Shown here: one piece after another, positions 60,051-64,000 of the stretch
Layout of the letters: each line of letters begins with the position of its first letter
Numbering within the stretch: the first letter of the stretch is position 1
DNA from: Diphasiastrum complanatum
Taxonomy: Eukaryota > Streptophyta > Lycopodiopsida > Lycopodiales > Lycopodiaceae
Assembly: GCA_029204225.1 (NCBI GenBank)
Contig: CM055098.1
Span: 25,112,973-25,176,972, forward strand
DNA: 64,000 nt
Direction: 5' to 3'
Program-made: the position numbers and the translations under genes
Notes under the pieces: generated by a model
What the model saw: only the letters and a program-made list of their open reading frames with translations
What the model was told of the DNA's origin: nothing
The model's database searches: none

Positions 60051-60280
60051 AGTACGTGGTAGTAACTTTAGTTCCAAACTGGCGTAAACTATCTTCAAAA
60101 ATTACAAAAGTGTGAAGACATAAGGATGAATAAGCAAGAGTCTTAGAAATAGCAACGATGATAAAGAGGGAAATAGAAGGTAACCTGGGCTTGAGCAGTG
60201 TCTATTCTCCGACGGGCTAGAGGGAGGAAACGTTGTAATAGGGCATCCACTATAAGCTTTGCTGCAGTTATTGCTGGCAT
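23175..60280 (-). CDS. FRY: Furry-family cell morphogenesis scaffold protein (16 exons, 2229 aa)
   Basis: Plant homologue of Furry/Tao3/Mor2, large HEAT/ARM-like scaffold proteins that act with NDR-type kinases in polarised growth and cell morphogenesis (family knowledge; not FIERY1). Coding exons, 5' to 3': 60280-60185, 57796-57678, 52479-52434, 52049-51977, 51706-51649, 48345-48250, 47896-47779, 47660-47394, 43532-43431, 41226-40608, 40202-39565, 38461-38268, 29521-29299, 28444-28325, 27496-26714, 26312-23175. They sum to 6690 nt and all phases agree. Conserved blocks: residues 1-160 ([17 protein letters not shown]); 210-330 ([30 protein letters not shown]); 330-810 ([20 protein letters not shown]); 920-1190 ([42 protein letters not shown]); 1185-1450 ([41 protein letters not shown]). 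The length is close to that of plant homologues, about 2150 aa as I remember them. The gene is full length without stops despite transposons in introns 2, 12 and 13. Confidence 0.95.
26313..28324 (-). other. Furry introns 14 and 15
   Basis: Intron 15 (26313-26713) and intron 14 (27497-28324) contain no recognised genes or repeats. A segment at 28150-28230 resembles an exon ([17 protein letters not shown] between CAACAG and GTAAAC) but is not needed: exons 14 and 15 join directly in phase 0. Confidence 0.6.
28325..28444 (-). CDS. FRY: Furry exon 14 with weak donor
   Basis: Encodes 40 residues from [20 protein letters not shown] to ENRPKWK. The donor reads AAG/GTTGTTAC, which keeps GT but lacks the usual A or G at +3 and A at +4. 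It is accepted because PKWK joined to [10 protein letters not shown] of exon 15 is in phase 0 and matches the family. The intron just upstream of this exon carries a poly-C/(CT)n tract only about 80 bases from the acceptor. Confidence 0.88.
28526..28606 (-). repeat. Poly-C plus (CT)n tract (poly-G/GA on the Furry sense strand)
   Basis: Twenty-two C residues at 28531-28552 are followed by interrupted CT dinucleotides to about 28606, within Furry intron 13. Read on the sense strand it is a GA run followed by a G run. Several apparent open frames through it (RERERE, GGGGGG) are artefacts. Confidence 0.95.
28811..29140 (+). pseudogene. LINE reverse-transcriptase fragment (motif A region)
   Basis: The plus strand encodes [20 protein letters not shown], then [18 protein letters not shown], a TGA stop, [11 protein letters not shown], and GFSTDT. 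This is the reverse-transcriptase segment around motif A (CCFVDFxKAFD with the catalytic Asp) of plant non-LTR retrotransposons. The stop replaces the residue between FVDF and KAFD, usually Arg or Ser. It is a short 5'- and 3'-truncated piece in Furry intron 13, antisense to the gene. The larger LINE at 52920-56516 lacks exactly this segment. Confidence 0.75.
30461..30594. repeat. GC-rich hairpin array, about four 32-bp units
   Basis: Four imperfect units each start with a G run (GGGTTCGGGG, GGGTCCGGGG, GGGTTTGGGG, GGGTTCCGGGG) and then fold back. Unit 1 forms GGGGGGC-GGTA-GCCCCCC (30470-30487). Unit 3 forms TTGGGGGGC-AAC-GCCCCCCAA (30532-30552). Units 2 and 4 share GCGGTAGACCCCCGG- and GCCGGTAGACCCCGG-type arms. 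The patch is strongly GC-rich in an otherwise AT-rich intron. It has multiple G runs on the plus strand. Open frames across it are by-products. Confidence 0.85.
30928..31378 (-). repeat. Chromovirus 3' LTR
   Basis: 451 bp, bounded by the inverted pair AGTTATG/CATAACT instead of the commoner TG/CA at the very tips. Internally it holds a local duplication, with the AATAGGGCCCAAGGCCAA and AGTCTAAATGTCAA words occurring twice. Confidence 0.95.
31379..31389 (-). promoter_or_regulatory. Polypurine tract
   Basis: On the minus strand TGTCGGGGAG abuts the 3' LTR start (AGTTATGGAC), the expected plus-strand primer site. Confidence 0.8.
31423..34990 (-). pseudogene. Chromovirus pol (protease, RT, RNase H, integrase, chromodomain-like)
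   Basis: Protease active site [11 protein letters not shown] at about 34770. Reverse transcriptase runs from [15 protein letters not shown] through [13 protein letters not shown] and [13 protein letters not shown] to [11 protein letters not shown] (YFDD at about 33729-33740). RNase H follows with ETDASNF, then a frameshift near 33285, then [20 protein letters not shown] and [10 protein letters not shown]. Integrase has CPFCLRNK and the catalytic triad in [21 protein letters not shown] and [10 protein letters not shown]. After a one-base loss near 31940 comes LRLRFARH and [18 protein letters not shown]. The tail reads QIQILV, TAG, then [20 protein letters not shown], a decayed chromodomain, ending at TGA 31423. 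TAG codons at 33993-33995 and 31609-31611 interrupt conserved blocks. Confidence 0.92.
34990..36075 (-). pseudogene. Chromovirus gag
   Basis: Starts [20 protein letters not shown] at 36075, with a predicted coiled segment ([20 protein letters not shown]) and a Pro/Phe-rich linker. The core gag domain follows ([52 protein letters not shown]). It ends in the CCHC knuckle [14 protein letters not shown] (about 35003-35045). The reading frame shifts near 35690 and again near 35300, so the present copy cannot make a full Gag. Confidence 0.88.
37083..37094 (-). promoter_or_regulatory. Primer binding site for initiator tRNA-Met
   Basis: On the minus strand TGGTATCAGAGC directly follows the 5' LTR end. 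It is complementary to the 3' end of plant initiator methionine tRNA, the usual primer for plant retrotransposons. Confidence 0.93.
37095..37545 (-). repeat. Chromovirus 5' LTR
   Basis: 451 bp, the same length as the other LTR, with four substitutions seen (AGCACGAG for AGCAGGAG, CACAGAATC for CACAAAATC, ACTTGTAG for ACTTATAG, GCCGAGTC for GCCAAGTC). Confidence 0.95.
38268..38461 (-). CDS. FRY: Furry exon 12
   Basis: 64 codons plus two bases, from [20 protein letters not shown] to [12 protein letters not shown]. The AG left at the 3' end is completed to Arg across the transposon-filled intron 12, showing that the phase survives the 8.7-kb interval. Confidence 0.9.
38715..38860. repeat. hAT-like repeat end (CATAGTTGCAG)
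   Basis: Starts CATAGTTGCAGCAGAATGCG, close to the GTTGCAG tip of the element in intron 12. Subterminal words GCGTTCCAG and GCATTCC recur inverted as CTCTGGAATGC at about 38831. No matching right end with an 8-bp duplication was found, so it may be truncated. In Furry intron 11. Confidence 0.4.
39565..41226 (-). CDS. FRY: Furry exons 10 and 11
   Basis: Exon 10 (41226-40608) and exon 11 (40202-39565) carry residues 326-744. Exon 10 ends [10 protein letters not shown] plus G before a GTAATA donor. Exon 11 supplies AT, giving Asp, then [20 protein letters not shown] run-on reading through the donor would insert extra serines and break the phase, so the internal donor at 40607/40608 is chosen. 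Confidence 0.88.
41227..43430 (-). other. Furry intron 9 with a 377-bp tandem duplication
   Basis: No genes recognised. The main feature is the duplication at 42226-42977. Confidence 0.8.
42226..42977. repeat. 377-bp near-identical tandem duplication
   Basis: Copy 1 starts TATGTCATGGAAGCCACC at 42226 and copy 2 with the same words at 42603. Copy ends are GATATGTCTTGTCCA and GATATGTCTTGTCTA. I counted about five substitutions. At the start of copy 2, CCAGTTATGTC (42599-42609) is the inverted complement of GACATAACTGG about 50 bases on, forming a hairpin; copy 1 lacks the full left arm. Confidence 0.92.
44022..44096 (-). repeat. (CT)n microsatellite, (GA)n on the Furry sense strand
   Basis: About 37 uninterrupted dinucleotides in intron 8. 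Confidence 0.97.
44160..44269. repeat. hAT-like repeat with TTCGAA-type palindromes
   Basis: Ends GGAACTATG at 44261-44269, the complement of the CATAGTT(G/C)C tip type. Internal words CAGTTCGAAACTG (a near-palindrome), CCATTTCGGAA and CAATTCGAACGATTGG are self-complementary around TTCGAA. The left end and a target duplication were not found. Confidence 0.35.
48346..51648 (-). other. Furry intron 5
   Basis: 3.3 kb, AT-rich, no recognised gene or repeat. The composition of 48800-50700 hints at old transposon sequence, but no conserved block could be read. Confidence 0.6.
51977..52049 (-). CDS. FRY: Furry exon 4, acceptor choice
   Basis: Two acceptors lie seven bases apart on the minus strand (AATCCAG at 52050 and CTTGCAG ending at 52043). 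Only the upstream one keeps the frame and yields [20 protein letters not shown] directly after the FQRK end of exon 3. The downstream one would drop two residues and break the phase. The exon ends with one base of a Glu codon that is completed by exon 5 (TETLWIGL). Confidence 0.88.
52549..52578 (-). repeat. (CT)n microsatellite, (GA)n on the Furry sense strand
   Basis: About 15 dinucleotides, 70 bases upstream (in gene orientation) of the exon 3 acceptor. Confidence 0.95.
53198..53707 (+). pseudogene. LINE ORF1-like protein
   Basis: Opens [20 protein letters not shown] and has an RRM-like core ([40 protein letters not shown]). This matches the L1-type nucleic-acid-binding ORF1 architecture seen in some plant LINEs: a short coiled region followed by an RRM. 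The final residues ([15 protein letters not shown]) run in a different frame into ORF2 sequence, so the 3' end is a deletion junction. Confidence 0.6.
53616..54569 (+). pseudogene. LINE ORF2, end of endonuclease and start of reverse transcriptase
   Basis: Begins at the tail of the AP-type endonuclease ([13 protein letters not shown]; the SDH triad remnant is kept). It then passes through the linker ([20 protein letters not shown]) into the first reverse-transcriptase blocks ([54 protein letters not shown]). It stops at TAG 54567-54569. The catalytic N-terminal endonuclease blocks are missing between ORF1 and this part. Confidence 0.82.
54570..56289 (+). pseudogene. LINE ORF2, rest of reverse transcriptase and C-terminus
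   Basis: After [10 protein letters not shown] and a stop, the sequence jumps to [20 protein letters not shown] and [16 protein letters not shown], skipping the motif A block. After another frame change it is open from 54805 to the stop at 56289: [20 protein letters not shown] (motif C, second Asp replaced by Gly, 54871-54882), then [14 protein letters not shown] and YLGILFSG. Near the C-terminus is a CX2C...HX4C pattern ([19 protein letters not shown], about 55860-55920), typical of LINE ORF2 ends. The tail is rich in Ser, Thr and Arg. Confidence 0.88.
58560..58873. repeat. hAT-like repeat rich in GGGAA/TTCCC words
   Basis: Ends GGCAACTATG at 58864-58873, the complement of CATAGTTGCC. GGGAAC, TTCCC and GTTCCC words recur on both strands through the segment (GAGGGAACATGGGAG, CGTTTCCCCTAC, CGTTCCCCCATTC, TTGTTCCCATTTC). 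The opposite tip and a target duplication were not identified. Confidence 0.4.
60002..60046 (-). repeat. (CT)n microsatellite, (GA)n on the Furry sense strand
   Basis: About 22 dinucleotides in intron 1, roughly 140 bases after the exon 1 donor in gene orientation. Confidence 0.96.
60185..60280 (-). CDS. FRY: Furry exon 1 with start codon
   Basis: Encodes 32 residues starting [20 protein letters not shown] and ending AQAQ before a GTTACC donor. Start choice: the segment matches the conserved plant N-terminus ([20 protein letters not shown]) and no upstream in-frame Met with family similarity is seen. It joins in phase 0 to exon 2 ([20 protein letters not shown]) across a 2.4-kb intron. Confidence 0.92.
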
Positions 60281-60303
60281 GTTTCAGCAGTGGCTGGCTT
60301 CTT

Positions 60304-60534
60304 CTATGCCTGTTTTAGAAGGGTAACCATATCCGTAATAGTGCCGTGCAGATTTCCGAGCTTAAACTGACCCATAATCATCTTCCGCAGCAGCCCTATA
60401 CTACATTTCACAATATAACAGACCGATTGATGATCTCTAAAACTTCCAGTGAAATCCCATACTCTGTCCGCTAGGCCGGCACCTAAATGGCTCGATCCTG
60501 GCTTTCCGAATGGCTTGCTCATTCTTTTCCACAC
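60304..60534 (-). other. Possible 76-codon uORF in the Furry leader
   Basis: An open frame with its own ATG at 60534 and stop at 60304-60306 ends 23 bases before the Furry start codon at 60280, on the same strand. It reads MWKRMSKPFGKPGSSHLGAG onward and matches no known family. If transcription starts upstream of 60534, ribosomes would meet it before the main start. Alternatively it is chance, or the leader starts within it. Confidence 0.35.
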
Positions 60535-60960
60535 CCTCCCGCTCTGCCCAAATCTGATCGCAAAACTAGCTATCAGCTATTCCTCCGGTAGGTCATTGAG
60601 AACCCATTGCCAATACACAGAGCAGCAACCCCTTCCTCCTGCTTCAGCAAAACCAAAATGGGGTTTTGAAGCTCAAATCTCTACGCAACCACAAGTCATC
60701 TGCAGTATATTTGCCTTGATCTGCATCTGCAGCACCATCGGCAAGCCCACTTCAGCAAACCATAAGCAAACAACATCGGCACCTCAAAAAGCAAGCGCCC
60801 TTATTTAACTCAAAGCAACCCTGCAGATCCTGCAGTAGATGAGTGAACAGTCGCAGCAGGAAAAGGAAGTAGAGACGGAGGTAAAAGTAAAAAAAAGAAA
60901 GAAAGGTGATGCGATCCAGCTATGTTATGGCTTTGTTTTTTTGTCCAGCAGTTAATCTCA

Positions 60961-60962
<2 letters not shown>

Positions 60963-60996
<34 letters not shown>

Positions 60997-61013
60997 TCTC
61001 TCTCTCTCTCTTT
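60963..61013 (-). promoter_or_regulatory. GA repeat upstream of Furry, possible GAGA-type element
   Basis: About 25 CT dinucleotides with one interruption (GA on the gene's sense strand), 680-730 bases upstream of the Furry start. Long GA tracts near plant promoters can bind GAGA-binding (BBR/BPC) factors; that role is inferred from position alone. Confidence 0.4.
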
Positions 61014-64000
61014 CTGATCTTCCTTAACAAAATAGAGAGAAAAGGTGAAGTATAATACTTGTACTTTATGAGTGTTGAGGGAAGGGGCTGGGCAAAAGCA
61101 TTGACAAAATCTCTCTATATTTTTGTTGCCTTGACTTTTCTTAGCATGGAGGTCAATTACACTATTTTGGACCTACAAGAGCAAGACCCAATACAAGCAA
61201 TGCCAATATTGGTATGTGTTTATGTGGCTAGCTTTGGTCCATATTTAAATGAAAAATTCGGGTTCTCCTCTTTCTAACTTGTCATTCTCTGGCATTTGAT
61301 TTGCCACTTCTCTTCTCCCAGTGCATCTTTTGGACCCATCTACACCCATGCCTTATAAAAAATGGACCAATCACAAGCAACCTAAGATTTGCGGCAAATC
61401 ATAAAGAAAGGCTTTGTTACACTTAGTAGGTGACTTGCATGTGATATCCGAAAGGAGCGTGGTCCATGTGTACATGGTATTGTAGATGTCAAACTACTCC
61501 ACTAGAGGTAAAACAAAAGAGATGGGCAAATCGGCATGCCATAGGTCTGAAATGGCCTTAAGAAATGCTTTGAAAAGAAGGCATGCACAAGGACACCTTA
61601 ATGCTTATCTCCTCAAGTTCTTCCTTTGAGCGCACATTTGACTTAGCTCCTTGCTTGAAAAAGAGTATATGGCAACCTACTAGTGCATTCTTTGTTCATA
61701 ACTTATCAGAGCATTTTGTTGGCTATGTTGTGAAAGCGATATGCCATCGTGATGAGTTGCATCTTTAGATGTCACTCACTCCTACATGAGTTTAGGCTAT
61801 AAAATGAGTTATTTAGCATCGCCTCGCAAAAGGCAATAATATGTATTCAAGCTAAATAATGGAGTTTAAGCCAATGTCAACCTTAAAGACAATGTCTTAA
61901 ATCATAAGGATATGTGCGCACAAAAAGCTTTGCCACATTGTTAAGGACTTTATTGCAAGAATTCAATCCTTGAAATGCATCTCTCTATTAAAGTAAAAAA
62001 TAGCATGAAATTCATCTCCCTGTCTTTTTTTTGCATGCATGCCCATATGCTTTAGATGCACCTTTATATGCATCTCTATTTTTCTTGCCTGCATCCCTAC
62101 GCTCAACCTACATGAGAAACCAATATCATCATCAACAACAATAGTCAAATAAAGATGATCTATTTGCATTCACAAAATCATATTCATATATGTCTTTTTA
62201 TTTTTATCATATCTTTACTCGTGGACACACTTTGAATCAATGTTTTGAGGTAATAAAAAGAAATCCTAACTATCATGCCATAGTTATGAGACAACTAGGA
62301 TTTGAAAATAGCTAACTTATGTTGCATCAAATCGTAAACAATCACAGTGTCTATTCAAGAAATTTGTGGTAATGGCTTTTGGTATTCCAAAACGTTCTTG
62401 TATTTAATAATTGTTCTAAATCACAAAAGAGAATTTCATTTTCCAACGATTCAAATGTTTCAGCACACAAGTGCATGGCAAAATTTCTCGTGACATTTTG
62501 AGTCACCTTGTTCTTATTTTGTTTGACATGTCTTGAGCAGCCAGATAATTATCATTGACAACGGAAAGATATAGTATCGATTCATCTATGCCATATGTGT
62601 AAGTTGTTTCATTTTACAACTTACTCTGTAACACATACTTCTACATTTTATTTCAATTCCCTCATGCCTATACCCGCAACAACACATAATTTGAGATGGG
62701 ATATGATCGATATTTTCTAAGGCATACAATGATCCTATACCTAAAGAAACTGATTTGGTTGATGGCCCAAATACATGCTGAATGTTGAGAGTATCAATGT
62801 TAGTTGTAGTGCTTGATAAAAGTGGCCTCTGAAAAAGAGGAGAATGCACGAGACATCTTAAAATGTGGCTCACTCATATATTCTAGATAAAATAAGATCT
62901 GTAATGAATTTATTTGAAATTTAATTGAATAATATCATAATTGGATCAAAAATCTAAGAAACAAAAGTAGCTTGAAATCTCGAAAATATGAATTGTAGAT
63001 AAACAAAGACATAGACACAAACGTAGTTTTCAAAAACATCTTCCACTTGGGCAAACTCCAAGAAAAATGAAACAATCTCCAACATACATATACATGTTAT
63101 CACATAATAGTTCCCCTAGACATTTTCCAATTTGGAAAAAAAAATGCATCTTCCTTGTTTTATATACTTCTATCACAATGATATGAATTTTGTGTACATT
63201 ATATGCTCAAAGTCAATCCTATTCAATTTAAATGCTCAAATACATTTTATGATTCTTCTATATATAATCATGATCGTGCATAAGTCCTTTCACCAATGCT
63301 ATCTTCATGCTCATATTGATCTTCATAGAAAAAAAAGCTATGTTAGAGTTATGAACATTACAAATTTTAAAAAACTGAATCATGGACTAGAATTATAAAC
63401 AACAGTAATTTTTGTATAGGTCTCTTTCACAATAAAGGTGAACTATTGTGAATCATTATATTGTATTAATGTAACTACTATGATCCTCTCCTCAGCAAAA
63501 ATAATTTTTTATGTCTTGGAGAATGGTCTTATTAGTGACCTTTGTACTTGGTAAAATGGCCATGAAATTATAGTGAGGCTGTTACGCCGAGCCATTATTG
63601 AAAAGCCATTGAACCGATTGTAAAGGTCGCCAAAAAAGTCTTTTCAAAGGCCCCTTTTTATGGCTAAAATATTTTTATGAGTCTCATTATGCATCCTTAT
63701 GGGTCATAATATTTCTATTCAAAAAATTTATGACCCTTGTGTCAGCACAATGTTCATGTATGGACTTTAGATTTCATCATTCATGATATGCCCAAGAATT
63801 AGGTGAAGTCACTATCAAATATCTTAACATCAAAAAAAACAAGAACAATGTGGTATTGTACCACAAAGGCCTGGCCATGTCATATTGTCGTATTTCAACT
63901 TTTTGTGAAGATTAAAAAACTGTAGTTACATAATAGTGATTGTTTCTAACTTTTACAAGCAAATGTTTTATGGATTGTGAATATGGTTTTTGTTTTGTTA
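61014..64000. other. Furry upstream flank, no recognised gene
   Basis: AT-rich, with short open frames on both strands (for example 61059-61277 plus, 62873-62586 minus) that carry no recognisable motifs. No transposon signature was identified. Confidence 0.55.

Larger units (their letters stand above)
57797..60184 (-). other. Furry intron 1
   Basis: 2.4 kb. Contains an hAT-like repeat end near 58560-58873 and a (CT)n run at 60002-60046. No coding sequence recognised. Confidence 0.75.

Overview
The window is nuclear DNA of a land plant. The evidence is two spliced genes of plant type, long AT-rich introns, and plant-type transposons: a Ty3/gypsy chromovirus, Ty1/copia relics, a LINE, a hAT element and a Helitron-type helicase piece. 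The Furry-family protein keeps the plant domain plan, but its middle part looks clearly different from my memory of flowering-plant copies. Together with the large transposon-filled introns, this suggests a non-flowering lineage such as a fern. The lineage is an inference; nothing in the window fixes the species.

Two host genes are read confidently, both on the minus strand. (1) A mitochondrial ADP/ATP carrier at 8897-11123: three coding exons, all phase-0 junctions, 395 aa, plus a probable intron in the 5' UTR. (2) A complete plant Furry-type cell-morphogenesis scaffold protein at 23175-60280. I assembled 16 coding exons (6690 nt, 2229 aa) by matching splice sites and codon phases, and every junction is in frame. 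The last exon is 3.1 kb. The introns make up about 82% of the 37 kb span.

Layout. 1-3300: decayed coding-like stretches and a fragmentary RPA-like (OB-fold) single-strand-DNA-binding gene on the minus strand. 3300-8900: no recognised gene. 8.9-11.2 kb: ADP/ATP carrier. 11.2-23.1 kb: repeats, namely a putative LTR, a copia reverse-transcriptase relic (minus), a tandem repeat patch, a Helitron helicase C-terminal piece (plus) and a copia RNase H relic (plus). 23.2-60.3 kb: Furry gene. Its intron 12 holds a 774-bp hAT-type non-autonomous element with an exact 8-bp target duplication, and a nearly intact 6.6-kb chromovirus has inserted into one end of that element with an exact 5-bp target duplication. 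Intron 2 holds a broken LINE in antisense orientation, and intron 13 holds another LINE reverse-transcriptase piece. 60.3-64 kb: Furry leader and upstream region with a possible uORF and a GA-repeat tract.

The genes are not a functional cluster. The carrier exchanges ADP and ATP across the inner mitochondrial membrane, while the Furry protein belongs to the NDR-kinase/morphogenesis pathway. I found no clearly new multi-gene system. The most unusual structures are the nested hAT/chromovirus insertion, the palindrome-rich hAT-like repeat family, a GC hairpin array inside that element, and GA repeats that all lie on the Furry sense strand.
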